Positions 8,169-17,564 of a stretch of DNA of 64,000 bases are shown here, piece by piece. Both the position numbers and the translations under genes were made by a program. Position 1 is the stretch's first letter. The number at the start of each line of letters is the position of its first letter. The stretch comes from Streptomyces sp. NBC_01237 (GTDB taxonomy: Bacteria; Actinomycetota; Actinomycetes; Streptomycetales; Streptomycetaceae), in the NCBI RefSeq assembly GCF_035917275.1, contig NZ_CP108509.1, positions 372,001-436,000 on the forward strand. Direction: 5' to 3'. Under the pieces are notes generated by a model, which saw only the letters and a list, made by a program, of their open reading frames with translations, searched no databases and was not told where the DNA came from.

Positions 8169-9164
8169 TCATGCGTGGGGCGGGCTTCGCCGGGCGGATT
8201 TCGTGAGCCGTTCGGCGAGAGCTTCGACGAGGCCGCGGAGCTCATCCGGGCGTTCGATGACGAAGGGCAGGTCCAGCGAGGCGAGTACAGCAGGAAGCCA
8301 GTCGAGCCGCTCCACGCGCAGCTCGACACGGGACCAGCACCCGGTCTCCGGATCCGCGCCGCTCGGGGAGGTCGGTTCCTCCACGAGCGCGACACTTGCG
8401 GGAAGCCGGGAGTGGATCTGCTCGGCCGTCCCCTGGATCCGCAGGGTCACCTCATGCCGGTACGGAGCCGAGGCGAGCCCTGTCAGAACGCGCTTCGCCG
8501 GGTCGAGACCGGCGGGTGGCTCGAACGAGCCGGGCAGCGTTCTCACCCCGGTGATGCGGTCCAGGCGGAACGTGCGGTCCTCGCCGGTCGTGAGATCCGC
8601 AGCCGTTACGTACCACCTGCCCGAGTGGGCGACGACCCCGTGCGGGTGCAGTGTGCGTTCGCTGCGCCGGCCGTCGGCGGCGGTGTACCGGATCGAGACG
8701 GGCCGGTGATGGTTCACCGCGTCGGCGATGGGGAGCAGGACCGCGGATTCCGGGGCGGCCGCTTCGCCCGGCGGAGCCGTGAAGGCCAGGGAGCCGAGCA
8801 CGGCGTGCAGTCCGAGGCTCAGCCGCTCGGGCAGCGCTCGCCTGATCTTGGCCGCCGCCGTCTCACTCGCCGTGTCCGTGGCCAGGCCGGCGCGACGGCC
8901 CGCGAGCAGGCCGAGCAGGACGGCGAGCGCTTCGTCATCGCTCAGCATGAGCGGAGGCATGCGGTATCCGGGGGCGAGCCGGTAGCCGCCGTAGCGGCCG
9001 CGCACCGATTCGACGGGTACGTCGAGGTCGAGGAGGTGGCCGACGTAGCGCCGCACGGTGCGTTCGTCGACATCGAGCCGCCCGGCGAGTTCGGTCACGG
9101 TCCGGAGTCCTCCCGACTGGAGGAGTTCCAGCAGGGTGAGCACGCGGGCAAGGGGGCGGGGCAT
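8169..9164 (-). CDS. WYL-domain transcriptional regulator (YafY type)
   Basis: A 331-residue regulator from ATG 9164. The N-terminal HTH_11 winged helix occupies about 5-60 (VTELAGRLDVDERTVRRYVG), followed by the typical linker VPVESVRGRYGGYRLAPGY. A WYL ligand-binding domain follows around 140-200, containing SGRWYV and RTFRLDRI, then a WCX dimerisation region to the end. It diverges from a small VOC-family gene with a perfect 11-bp inverted repeat between them. This arrangement (YafY-like regulator beside a glyoxalase-fold gene) is common in Streptomyces and suggests direct control of the neighbour. The effector is unknown. Confidence 0.92.
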   Translation of the reverse strand: MPRPLARVLTLLELLQSGGLRTVTELAGRLDVDERTVRRYVGHLLDLDVPVESVRGRYGGYRLAPGYRMPPLMLSDDEALAVLLGLLAGRRAGLATDTASETAAAKIRRALPERLSLGLHAVLGSLAFTAPPGEAAAPESAVLLPIADAVNHHRPVSIRYTAADGRRSERTLHPHGVVAHSGRWYVTAADLTTGEDRTFRLDRITGVRTLPGSFEPPAGLDPAKRVLTGLASAPYRHEVTLRIQGTAEQIHSRLPASVALVEEPTSPSGADPETGCWSRVELRVERLDWLPAVLASLDLPFVIERPDELRGLVEALAERLTKSARRSPPHA

Positions 9165-9183
9165 GCTCAGAAGTCTGCCGCAC

Positions 9184-9208
9184 ATACCGGGCGGGTTCCG
9201 CCCGGTAT
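9184..9208. promoter_or_regulatory. 11-bp perfect inverted repeat, WYL operator
   Basis: ataccgggcgg (9184-9194) and its exact complement (9198-9208) are separated by three bases. The element is centred 32 bases upstream of the WYL start and 60 bases upstream of the VOC start, where a repressor could cover both promoters. Confidence 0.75.
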
Positions 9209-9255
9209 TCGTCGTAGCGTGCGATCAGAACCACCGACCGACCAGGAGAATCCCC

Positions 9256-9654
9256 ATGAACTTCGTCTCCGTCCGCATCATCACGGACGACATCGCCCGC
9301 CTCGTCGACTTCTACGAGCGCGCCACCGGAGTACCTGCCGTCTGGTCCAACGAGGACTTCGCCGAGCTCAGGACCCCCTCGGCCACCCTCGCGATCGGCA
9401 GCACCCGTACCGTCCCTCTGTTCGCGCCCGGCTCCGCCCGCCCGGCCGACAATCACAGCGTCATCCTCGAATTCCTGGTCTCCGACGTGGACAGCGTGCA
9501 CAAGAACCTGACCGCCTTCGTGGAGGACTTCGTCAACGAGCCCACCACGATGCCCTGGGGCAACCGCGCACTCCTGTTCCGCGACCCCGACGGCAACCTC
9601 GTCAACTTCTTCACCCCCGTCACACCGGCCGCCGACGAGAAGTTCGCCCGCTGA
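9256..9654 (+). CDS. VOC (glyoxalase-fold) family protein
   Basis: A 132-residue single-repeat vicinal-oxygen-chelate protein, from ATG 9256 with an AGGAGA site seven to eight bases upstream. It opens FVSVRIITDDIARLVDFYER and closes LLFRDPDGNLVNFFTP, the usual first and last strands of the fold; the FRDPDGN loop and the Glu in VILEFLV are in the expected metal-side positions. Such proteins act as lyases, dioxygenases or antibiotic-binding resistance proteins, and the sequence does not say which. It is probably controlled by the divergent WYL regulator. Confidence 0.9.
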   Translation: MNFVSVRIITDDIARLVDFYERATGVPAVWSNEDFAELRTPSATLAIGSTRTVPLFAPGSARPADNHSVILEFLVSDVDSVHKNLTAFVEDFVNEPTTMPWGNRALLFRDPDGNLVNFFTPVTPAADEKFAR

Positions 9655-9717
9655 GGGCAACACGACCCCGCAGGTGTACGGATTCGCCTCCGGCGCCGCC
9701 GGACGCGCAGGGTCCTG

Positions 9718-10428
9718 TCATTCGAAGGGGGCGGGGCTGGGCGCCCGGAAGGAGCCTCGGCAGACAGCGGCGACGGCTGCGTGGACGGGGGTGGTGCCGG
9801 AGATGAGTTCCAGGGTCCGGCCCGCTGTCGCGGGGGTCGCGAGCAACGCGGCGAGCACGGCCGCGACGTCGGCGCGGTTCACCTCGCCCGGGCCGGTGGT
9901 CTCCGCGAGGTGGACCCTGCCGGTGCCCGCGCCGTCCCGGAACCAGCTGGGGCGCAGAATCGTGCAGTCCAGAGCGGGGCGGGACAGAAGGTTCCGGTCG
10001 ACTTCGCCCTTGCCCCGCATGAACGCTTGGACCACGGGGTCCACCGGGTACTGCATGGTGGGATCGGCGCCCAGGGCGGACAGCATGATGTAGCGGCGAA
10101 CGCCGACAAGCTCTGCGGCGTCCGCCATCGTCAGGGGGGCATCGCGGTCGACGGGGTGCGCCCGGCACGCGTCTCCCCGCCCGACACCGGCGGCGAAGAC
10201 GACCGCGTCCGCACCGGTGAGAAGGACAGCGAGCTGCGCCGCCGTGGCGGTGGCCAGGTCCAGGAGCAGCGGTTGGGCACCTGCCGCCCGGAGGGTGTCG
10301 GACTGCTCCGGGCGGCGGATGATCCCGGAGACCCTGTGCCCCTGGGCTGCGAGCAGCCGGGTGAGAGTGAGCGCGACGCGGCCGTGGCCGCCGGCGATAA
10401 CGATATGCACGTCATGCCCCGTGCCCAC
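9718..10428 (-). CDS. NAD(P)-binding oxidoreductase (atypical SDR)
   Basis: A 236-residue Rossmann protein beginning HIVIAGGHGRVALTLTRLL, a GxxGxxG nucleotide-binding motif at about 12-18. It matches the NAD(P)H-binding group (YwnB/YtfG-like, NmrA side of the SDR superfamily). There is no YxxxK catalytic pair. SALGADPTMQYPVDPVVQAF and the ILRPSWF motif are typical of the group, whose members act as redox sensors or small-molecule reductases. It starts at ATG 10428 and converges with the VOC gene. No operon partner. Substrate unknown. Confidence 0.85.
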   Translation of the reverse strand: MGTGHDVHIVIAGGHGRVALTLTRLLAAQGHRVSGIIRRPEQSDTLRAAGAQPLLLDLATATAAQLAVLLTGADAVVFAAGVGRGDACRAHPVDRDAPLTMADAAELVGVRRYIMLSALGADPTMQYPVDPVVQAFMRGKGEVDRNLLSRPALDCTILRPSWFRDGAGTGRVHLAETTGPGEVNRADVAAVLAALLATPATAGRTLELISGTTPVHAAVAAVCRGSFRAPSPAPFE

Positions 10429-10584
10429 TCCGGCGTCGCCCGTACACGTCCGTCACTCCAAGAACCTTTTGTATGACGCACCTCCGCGAACGGGCCGCCG
10501 GGCCGTGCGGCCGCCCGTCCCGCTGCCACACGGGGACCGGGAGCCACTGGCCCATCACGTCAGCGGGATCGCTCCTGGGGCGCG

Positions 10585-12099
10585 CTATGCGTCGCAGACG
10601 GTGTCCCGGGCGGGCAGGGTGCCGTTCAGCAGATAGGTGTTGACGGTCCGGTTGACGCAGCTGTTCGGGTAGTACGCGTAGACCGTGTGGGCCCTGACGG
10701 GTACGGTCACGAGTTTCGACGCACGCATCGCCCGGTGCATACGGAGCCCGGACTCGTAGGTGGTCCGGGTGTCGCCCGTCGCCTGCACCTGAAGCGCGGG
10801 CACCGTGTTGTCGATCGTCGTCAGGGGCTCTCGCGGCTTCTCCTTCCAGAACGCGCAGGGAAGCGGCGCATGGGTCACCGGCCCGAAGACCGGCTGTGAT
10901 TCCCGGCTTCGCTCCACAACCCGCCAGTAGTACTCGCGGTTGTGGGGCATGTCCGCGTCGGCGCAGTACACACCCAACTGGGCCGCGTAGTCCGCCGCCC
11001 GGTCCGTCCCCGCGGAGTCGAAGATCAGGTTCAGGGATCCCCGCAGCCCCGGCGGTACGGTGACCGGCTTCCCGTCGGCCGCGTCCCTCAGCACCCGCAG
11101 CATGCCCGCGAACTCCGCGTTCACGGTGTCGTCGCCGACGGAGACGAGGAGCAGCAGTGGCAGTTCGTGGTCGGTGATCCGGTGTCCGCCGACCCGGATC
11201 GGCTTCTGTGCCGCTCCCTCGATCATCGCCTCGACGCCGGTGCGCACCGCGGCGGGCGTGGTGCCGAGTCCGTACGCGCGGTGCCGCTGTGCGGCCCAGG
11301 CCGCGAAGTCGTCGAGCGCCTTCTCGTTGGCGGGCCCCGCGCGTTGCACCATGCGGAGCGGGTACTCGGCGGGATCGGGTGCGCTGTCCAGGACCAGCCG
11401 GTCGACCCTGTGGGGGAACATCTGGGCGTAGGTGGAGCCCAGAACCGTTCCGTACGATTGCCCGAACAGCGACGTCCTCCGCTCGCCCAGCACGCTGCGG
11501 ACGATGTCCGCGTCCCTGGCGATATTGCGGGTCGAGAGGTGGGGCAGCACATCAGGGTGCTTGTCCCAGCATCTGCGGGCGTCCGTGCGGGACAGCCGCA
11601 CGCTCCGGTCGAATCCCGCCCGGCCCGCCCCCGGGGCGTGGAGCCAGGTGCCGCGGGTCAGCCCACAGTCCACCGGGGTACTCCTTCCGAGCCCCCGTGT
11701 GTCCATGCCGATGATGTCGTACGCCGCTGCCACCCCGGGGCTCATCACCTTCCGCAGGTCCCGGGGCATGCCGAGCCCCCGGACCCCGGGGCCGCCGGGG
11801 TTGGTCTGGAGAATGCCGCGCCGCTTCGCCGGATCAGACGATTTCAGACGCGAGAGGGCGACCTCGATGGTGCGCCCCTCCGGCGTGCCGTAGTCGAGCG
11901 GAACCCTGATCCGCGCGCACTGTGTCCCGCTGGCGGCGAGCGAGGGGTCATCACACGCGGCCCAGTCGACGGACTGGTTGCGGAACCGGCCCAGACCGTC
12001 CCCTCCGCCGGACGAGGAGGCGAAAACGGGCGGCCCGGCCGCAGCGCCAGGCCCCGATGCGGACGGGCGCCTTCCGCGACCGCGACGGGAAACCACCAA
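10585..12099 (-). CDS. Tripeptidyl-aminopeptidase-like alpha/beta hydrolase
   Basis: A hydrolase of about 500 residues of the Streptomyces Tap/Slp and mycobacterial CaeA type, which removes tripeptides or acts on esters at the cell surface. It begins its conserved part with VDWAACDDP, has the oxyanion strand TNPGGPGV, the nucleophile elbow GQSYGT, and a TAP-like C-terminal domain with GDTRT for the Asp and RAHTVYAYYPNSCVNR for the His. Cys pairs in the mature region fit secretion. The start is uncertain. The frame opens only at TTG 12099 and the first 45 residues are Arg/Gly/Ser-rich without a clear signal peptide, so the N-terminus may be mis-started or altered by a frameshift. Confidence 0.83.
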   Translation of the reverse strand: MVVSRRGRGRRPSASGPGAAAGPPVFASSSGGGDGLGRFRNQSVDWAACDDPSLAASGTQCARIRVPLDYGTPEGRTIEVALSRLKSSDPAKRRGILQTNPGGPGVRGLGMPRDLRKVMSPGVAAAYDIIGMDTRGLGRSTPVDCGLTRGTWLHAPGAGRAGFDRSVRLSRTDARRCWDKHPDVLPHLSTRNIARDADIVRSVLGERRTSLFGQSYGTVLGSTYAQMFPHRVDRLVLDSAPDPAEYPLRMVQRAGPANEKALDDFAAWAAQRHRAYGLGTTPAAVRTGVEAMIEGAAQKPIRVGGHRITDHELPLLLLVSVGDDTVNAEFAGMLRVLRDAADGKPVTVPPGLRGSLNLIFDSAGTDRAADYAAQLGVYCADADMPHNREYYWRVVERSRESQPVFGPVTHAPLPCAFWKEKPREPLTTIDNTVPALQVQATGDTRTTYESGLRMHRAMRASKLVTVPVRAHTVYAYYPNSCVNRTVNTYLLNGTLPARDTVCDA

Positions 12100-12185
12100 A
12101 ATATCCGTGCTGCCGATGGTTCAGCATGTCACCGCACACCGTTGGAAAGCTTGCGGAAGCCTGAGAAGTGGAGAGTTCACCCACC

Positions 12186-13049
12186 ATGGGAATCATCGAG
12201 ACGCACCACGATGTACTGAGCCGACTGCTGCCCGGTGACAGGGTGGACGAACTCACCGTGCACCAAGGGCAGTTCCACCATGTGGTGATCGGCTCGGACC
12301 GGGTGGTGTGCTTCGCCCGCACCGAAGCGGCCGCAGCCCGGCTGCCCGCACGTGCGGCCGCGCTGCGCGCCCTCGCAGGGCTCGGCCTCGGCTTCCGTAC
12401 TCCGCGTCCGCTTGCCGAGTCCGGCTGCCGGGCCTCCGACGAACCTCCGTACCTGGTGATGAGCCGCATCCCCGGGGCGCCGTTGGAGGACGACGCATGC
12501 GACAGCCCCGCGGTGGCCGAGGCAGTGGCGACGCAGTACGCCACCCTCCTGTCCGCCCTCGCCGCCGCGGGCAGCGACGAGAGCGTGCGCGCGGCGCTGC
12601 CGTCGGCTCCCGAGAGGGAGTGGCAGGAATTCGGGGCGGGGGTGCGCGCCGAGTTGTTCCCGCTGATGTCCGGCAGCGGGCGGGAGCGCGCCGGGCGCGA
12701 GCTCAACGCGCTCGACGCGCTCCCCCACCTCACCGCCGCTGTGGTCCATGGCGACCTCGGAGGCGAGAACGTGCTGTGGGAAACCTCTGGCGGTCTGCCT
12801 CGCCTGAGCGGTGTCGTCGACTGGGACGAGGTCACCGTCGGCGACCCGGCCGAGGACCTGGCCGCGGTCGGGGCCGGCCACGGCGAGGAGCTGCTGGGCC
12901 GGGTGCTCACGCTCGGCGGCTGGGCCGACCACGAGATGGCCGGGCGGATCGCCGCGATCCGCGGCGCCTTCGCCCTCCAGCAAGCCCTCTACGCGCAGCG
13001 GGACGGCGACGAGGAGGAGCTGACGGACGGTCTCATCGGCTACCGGTAG
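12186..13049 (+). CDS. Aminoglycoside-phosphotransferase-fold kinase
   Basis: A 287-residue APH-family (PF01636-like) protein. I use ATG 12186, with GGAGAG ten bases upstream, rather than GTG 12168. The catalytic loop VVHGDLGGENVLW carries H188, D190 and N195, and the metal-binding DWDE follows at about 208-211. The lysine-bearing N-lobe is short and divergent (VVIGSDRVVCFART), and the VAIK-type Lys is not obvious. Family members phosphorylate aminoglycosides, macrolides, choline or metabolites such as fructosamine or homoserine. Nothing nearby indicates the substrate. It diverges from the tripeptidyl-hydrolase gene. Confidence 0.82.
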   Translation: MGIIETHHDVLSRLLPGDRVDELTVHQGQFHHVVIGSDRVVCFARTEAAAARLPARAAALRALAGLGLGFRTPRPLAESGCRASDEPPYLVMSRIPGAPLEDDACDSPAVAEAVATQYATLLSALAAAGSDESVRAALPSAPEREWQEFGAGVRAELFPLMSGSGRERAGRELNALDALPHLTAAVVHGDLGGENVLWETSGGLPRLSGVVDWDEVTVGDPAEDLAAVGAGHGEELLGRVLTLGGWADHEMAGRIAAIRGAFALQQALYAQRDGDEEELTDGLIGYR

Positions 13050-13197
13050 GCCCGGGAGCCGGGAGCGCCGGCCGGATCCGCCGCGCTCCCAGTGAGCCAG
13101 GGACACCCGCTCGTACGCGGACGCCGCTGCCGTACGTGATCAGCCGTTCGGCCCCGCCCCGGCTGCGCCGGCACCGGCTTGCGCCGAAGTTGGGCGT

Positions 13198-14271
13198 ATG
13201 GCAGCGCAGAGCTCGGACGGCGGACTCGGCGGTCACTCGGCGATCGGGCTCCGCAGCGTCAGAGGTGCTGGGAGCGGGCGAGCGGCGCTCCTGCTCCTCG
13301 GGGTACTGGTGCTGCAGACCGCCTTTGTCCTGTCGTGCATCGGCGCGTTCCGCCAACAGACCCCGCACCGCATTCCGCTGGCCGTCACGGCCCCCACGAC
13401 GCGGAGCGCCGACGACGCGTTCTACCGGCTCGCGCTGCTCCCCGGTGAACCGGTGGATCCGCGCCAGGCTGCCGACGAGGCCGCCGCCCGGGAACAGATC
13501 CGGGATCGGGAAGTGGCCGGTGCGCTCGTCCTCGCCCCGCACGGCACCGCCGACCTTTTGCTGGTCGCCGGTGGAGCGGGCCCCTTGCTCGCCCAGGAAC
13601 TCGCCGCGCACGTCACCGCGGCCGAGAAACCCCACGGGCGCACGGTCCGTATCCGGGACGTGGTCCCCACCGCACCGGGCGACCCCCGTTCCCTCTCCTG
13701 CTTCTCGCTCGTCGTGGGCTGGTGTGCGGGCAGCATCCTGTGTGCCTTGGTACTGGCGTTCGGGGCGGGCGGCCGCCGGGCAGGGGCACACCTCGCTCCA
13801 GCCGCCCTGGGGGTGCTGCTGTTGTACTCGGTCCTTGCGGGACTGCTCGGTGCGCTGATCGCCGGGCCTCTTCTGAACGCGGCTCCGGGGAACTTCTGGG
13901 CGTTGTGGGGGCTCGGATCCCTGCTGGTTCTGGCGGTCGGAGCACTCACGCTCGCGCTCTGCGAACTGGCCGGCATGCTCGGAACCGGTCTGGCTCTCCT
14001 GCTCGTGGTCGTCCTCGGTGTGCCGAGCGCGGGCGGGGTGTGTCCCACCGAGCTGCTGCCCCCGTTCTGGCGCACGATCGGCCCCTCGCTGCCTCCCGGC
14101 GCGGGCCTGGACGCCGCACGCTCGATCGTCTACTTCAGCGGCAACGGCGCCGGCGGTCCGTTGCGGACGCTCTCCGTCTGGGCTGCCGGCGGCGCGGCCG
14201 CGGCACTGCTGGGCGGAGTTCTCACGTCACGGGCCGGCGCTCCTGCGGGGCGCGGCCGTCGCCGCCCCTGA
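13198..14271 (+). CDS. YhgE/ABC-2-like integral membrane protein (second copy)
   Basis: A 357-residue membrane protein with the same plan as that at 3921-4916: one N-terminal segment (about 28-50), the stretch HRIPLAVTAP, a soluble domain holding AAREQIRDREVAGALVL, then five hydrophobic segments between about 170 and 350. The matching position of the REVAGAL/RDIAGGL motif makes the two clear relatives. The late loop TIGPSLPPGAGLDAARS parallels IGQLLPPGASGSLLRTN in the other copy. Neither has a neighbouring ATPase. The role is unknown; phage-receptor or export-accessory roles are known for the wider class. It converges with the phosphatase gene, with only 39 bases between them. Confidence 0.75.
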   Translation: MAAQSSDGGLGGHSAIGLRSVRGAGSGRAALLLLGVLVLQTAFVLSCIGAFRQQTPHRIPLAVTAPTTRSADDAFYRLALLPGEPVDPRQAADEAAAREQIRDREVAGALVLAPHGTADLLLVAGGAGPLLAQELAAHVTAAEKPHGRTVRIRDVVPTAPGDPRSLSCFSLVVGWCAGSILCALVLAFGAGGRRAGAHLAPAALGVLLLYSVLAGLLGALIAGPLLNAAPGNFWALWGLGSLLVLAVGALTLALCELAGMLGTGLALLLVVVLGVPSAGGVCPTELLPPFWRTIGPSLPPGAGLDAARSIVYFSGNGAGGPLRTLSVWAAGGAAAALLGGVLTSRAGAPAGRGRRRP

Positions 14272-14310
14272 TGTCGAGTCACCGCAACGGCGCTCCCGGT
14301 CCGCGGGCGC

Positions 14311-17049
14311 TCACCACTCCTCGTCCGCCCACTGGTCCAGGAGGGCTTCGCCGTCCACGCTGCTGTCGGGAACCCCGGTGACGAGGGACTGCTCGGCCCA
14401 GATGACCTTGCCGCGTGCGGTGTAACGCGTGCCCCAGCGGTGCGCGAGCCGGGCGATGATGAACAGGCCGCGCCCGCCCTCGTCCGTGGTGGCGGCACGG
14501 CGTACGTGCGGGGCGGTACTGCTGTCGTCGGCGACTTCGCAGATCAGGGTGTCGTCGTCGTGCAGCAGTCGGAGCCGGATCGGCGGACTTCCGTAGCGGA
14601 TCGCATTGGTGACCAGTTCGCTGACGATGAGTTCCATCGTGTACGCGACATCCTCCAGGCCCCACCCCTTCACCACGCGAGCCGCCTCGGCACGGATCCC
14701 GGAGACAGCGGTCGGGTCGTCGGGTACGTCCCAGTCGGCGACATGGCCGGGGTCCAGGAGACGGGTGCGGGCGACGAGCAGGGCCACGTCGTCCGTGGGC
14801 CGGGCGGACAGCAGGGCGTCGAGGACCACTTGGCAGGTGGCCTCGGGACCGAGGTGACCGGAGCGATCCAGTGTGGTGCGCAGCAACTCCAGTCCGGTGT
14901 CGATGTCGCGGCCGCGCCGCTCGACCAGTCCGTCGGTGAACAGGACCAGCCTGCTCCCTTCGGGCAGCACGAGAGCGGTGGTCTCCACCGGCAGGCCCTC
15001 GCTGATTCCGAGGGGTGGGGACCCGGGAATCTCCGGATAGGTGACCGTACCGTCGGGAAGTACCAGGGCGGGGCCCGGGTGACCGGCCCTGGCCAGGGCG
15101 CAGCTCCCGGTGACCGGGTCGTAGATGGCGTAGAGACAGGTGGCGCCGGACACTTCGACGTCGCTGTCCCCCTCCGTGTCGAGACGGCTGACCAGGTCGT
15201 CGAGTCGGGCGAGGAGTTCGTCCGGGGACAGGTCGAGGGTGGAGAAGTTGTGCACGGCAGTGCGCAGCCGGCCCATGGTGGCGGCTGCGTGCAGTCCGTG
15301 GCCGACGACATCGCCGACCACCAGCGCGACCCGGGCTCCGGGCAGCGGGATGACGTCGTACCAGTCCCCACCCACTCCGGGCTGGGCCGGAAGGTAGCGA
15401 TGGGCCACCTCCAGGGCTGAGGGCGTGGGCAGGACGCGAGGGAGCAGGCTCCGCTGAAGGGTGACCGCCATGGTGTGCTCGCGGGTGAAACGGCGCGCGT
15501 TGTCGATGGCCACACCCGCTCGGGCTGCCAGCTCCTCGGCGACGGACAGATCCTCGGGCTCGAAGGGGGCCTTGTCCTTGCGCCAGAAACCGACGCTGCC
15601 CAGCACCGCACCACGTGCCTGCAACGGTGCGGAGACCAGGGAGTGGATGCCGTAGTCCAGGACCGCACGGGCCTGTGCCGGGTCCTGGGCGATCCAGCCG
15701 TCGGCGGCCGGGAGCTCGGCCGTGAGGACGGCCCGGCCGTCGGCCGCACCGAGCGCCGCGGGACTGCCGGGAGGGAAGTGCAGCATCTCCCCCACCGGGC
15801 GGAGGGGGTGGTCGTCGTGGATACCGGCGATCGCCGTGCGGCGCATGTCGGTGGCGGCTCCGGTCGGTTCCTCACCGTGCAGTACCGGGTCCAGCAGCTC
15901 CACGGTGGCGAAGTCGGCGAACCGAGGCACCACCACGGCCGCCAGTTCCTCGGCGGTGTGCACCACGTCCAGGGAGGTGCCGATGTGTGTCCCGGCGTCG
16001 AAGAGCAGTTGCAGCCGTGACCGGGCCACTTCGGCCCGGCCCGCCAGCTCGCGCAGCTCGGTCGTGTCCCGCAGCGTGACCACGCTGCCCGTCGGGCCCC
16101 CTCCGCCCTCGACGGTACGGAGGTTGACGGCGAGCAACCGGTCTGCGGTGGAGTGGACCTCGTCACTGGCCGTTCTGCCCGAGACCAGGAGCTGTGTGGT
16201 GTCCGGGTCCAGACCGAGGCCGGCCACCTCGCGCTGCTCGGCGTCGCGCGGCAGGCCGAGCAGGCGTCGCGCCTCGTCGTTGGCCAGCGTGAGCACACCG
16301 CGGTCGTCGATGATGAGCACACCTTCCCGGACCGAGTGCAGGACCGCGTCATGATGCTCGTACATCCGGGTCATCTCGGCGGGCCCCAGTCCACGGGTCT
16401 GACGGCGCAGCCGTCTGCTCACGACCGCCGAGCCGGCCGCGGCCAGCAGGAGCGCCCCGCCGGCGACCGCGAGGAGGGCCGGCAACTGGCGCCCGACCAT
16501 CTCGTTCACGCTCCTGACGTAGATCCCCACCGAGATCAGTCCGACGACCCGGCCCTTGTCGTCGAAGACGGCGACCGTCGTGTCGACGGCTCGGCCCAGA
16601 GCGCTGTCGAACGTCTCCTGGAACGGCTTGCCCGTGAGCGCGGGTCCGAAGCTGCCGGTGACATGGCCGCCGATGCGGTTCGGGTCGGGGTGGGACCAGC
16701 GGATGCCGTTCGGGTCGAACGCGACGACGTAGCCCACGTGGGCGTCCTTGCGCATCCTCTCCGAACTGGGCTGCAGCACCCGCGTGGGGTGGGCCGACCG
16801 CATCGCGGCGGCGGTGCCGGGGGCGTCCCGGAACGCGACGGCCACGGCGAGCGACTTGTCCCGCGCCTCGTCCGTGGCGCGCTGCCGGGATTGGACCACG
16901 AGCACCAGCAGAATCGCGGCGACGAGCACGACCGCCACGACCACCTGGAGCAGGAAGACCTGTCCTGCGACACTCCGTGGAACCAGCAGGCCGGGGAACC
17001 GGCGAGGATGCCAGGTGGGATACCGCCGCGGATACTCGTGCTCGCCCAT
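14311..17049 (-). CDS. PAS-GAF-SpoIIE phosphatase with sensor and HATPase domains
   Basis: A 912-residue membrane-bound PP2C-type regulator from ATG 17049. Order: membrane segment (about 31-52), an extracytoplasmic Cache-like sensor with SVGIYVRSVNEMVG at its end, a second segment (about 195-215), PAS (about 235-330, GVLIIDDRGVLTLANDEA), GAF (about 360-520), SpoIIE phosphatase (about 530-750, with the metal motif GGDWYDVIPL near 560 and VVGDVVGHGLHAAATMG) and a C-terminal RsbW-like ATPase (N-box SELVTNAIRYG near 812). These proteins in Streptomyces dephosphorylate or phosphorylate anti-anti-sigma partners. It is a complete sensor-to-phosphatase module in one chain. No anti-sigma or antagonist gene is adjacent, so its partner is elsewhere. 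Confidence 0.95.
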   Translation of the reverse strand: MGEHEYPRRYPTWHPRRFPGLLVPRSVAGQVFLLQVVVAVVLVAAILLVLVVQSRQRATDEARDKSLAVAVAFRDAPGTAAAMRSAHPTRVLQPSSERMRKDAHVGYVVAFDPNGIRWSHPDPNRIGGHVTGSFGPALTGKPFQETFDSALGRAVDTTVAVFDDKGRVVGLISVGIYVRSVNEMVGRQLPALLAVAGGALLLAAAGSAVVSRRLRRQTRGLGPAEMTRMYEHHDAVLHSVREGVLIIDDRGVLTLANDEARRLLGLPRDAEQREVAGLGLDPDTTQLLVSGRTASDEVHSTADRLLAVNLRTVEGGGGPTGSVVTLRDTTELRELAGRAEVARSRLQLLFDAGTHIGTSLDVVHTAEELAAVVVPRFADFATVELLDPVLHGEEPTGAATDMRRTAIAGIHDDHPLRPVGEMLHFPPGSPAALGAADGRAVLTAELPAADGWIAQDPAQARAVLDYGIHSLVSAPLQARGAVLGSVGFWRKDKAPFEPEDLSVAEELAARAGVAIDNARRFTREHTMAVTLQRSLLPRVLPTPSALEVAHRYLPAQPGVGGDWYDVIPLPGARVALVVGDVVGHGLHAAATMGRLRTAVHNFSTLDLSPDELLARLDDLVSRLDTEGDSDVEVSGATCLYAIYDPVTGSCALARAGHPGPALVLPDGTVTYPEIPGSPPLGISEGLPVETTALVLPEGSRLVLFTDGLVERRGRDIDTGLELLRTTLDRSGHLGPEATCQVVLDALLSARPTDDVALLVARTRLLDPGHVADWDVPDDPTAVSGIRAEAARVVKGWGLEDVAYTMELIVSELVTNAIRYGSPPIRLRLLHDDDTLICEVADDSSTAPHVRRAATTDEGGRGLFIIARLAHRWGTRYTARGKVIWAEQSLVTGVPDSSVDGEALLDQWADEEW

Positions 17050-17564
17050 CCGCCCAGCATCACCGAGGGCGGGTCCGCAGCGCGGCTGACCGCGCCGGTG
17101 CGCGTCAACCGCCTCACACGAGGGGGTCACGGCCCACCGACGGTTCCGGGGTGGGACGGACACGACACGCGTGCCCGGCCGATACGCCGGACGGGTGGCC
17201 GGCACCCCCGCGCGTACCGGAGCGGGGAGGGTCCCGTCGCGGGTGCCGGGTTCACGACGGAGCTTGAGGAGTGGTCACGGGGTGAGCGCGAGCGCACCGT
17301 CCGGGCGGTCGTCGCCTGGTCACGGATGACGGTCCACGCGGTGGCGTCGGGCGCCGTGGCACAGTCGGCGGAGCCGGTGTCCGCCCCGACCCGGAGCGTG
17401 ACCGGCGTACCACTGATGTCGCCGAGCCGGCTGCTCATGACGGGGGTGACGGTGCCGGCTGCCCCGGCGGTGACCTTGCCGTTCCATGGTCATGGACGAT
17501 GAGATCGCGCCGGAACGGGCCTGAAGGTCATCCCGGTACCTCACGACAGCGCGGCCCGATGTGC
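17050..17564. other. 515-bp stretch without an intact gene
   Basis: The first bases hold the phosphatase promoter region. A minus-strand frame from about 17490 reads NGKVTAGAAGTVTPVMSS and then LGDISGTPVTLRV, resembling the end of a small secreted beta-sheet protein. It lacks a start and decays into Arg/Ser-rich sequence, so I treat it as a remnant at best. No terminator hairpin is evident. Confidence 0.4.

Noticed and set aside
17127..17495. A minus-strand frame of about 100 codons upstream of the phosphatase
   Set aside because: It lacks a ribosome site, decays into Arg/Ser-rich sequence and has only a vague resemblance to secreted beta proteins.
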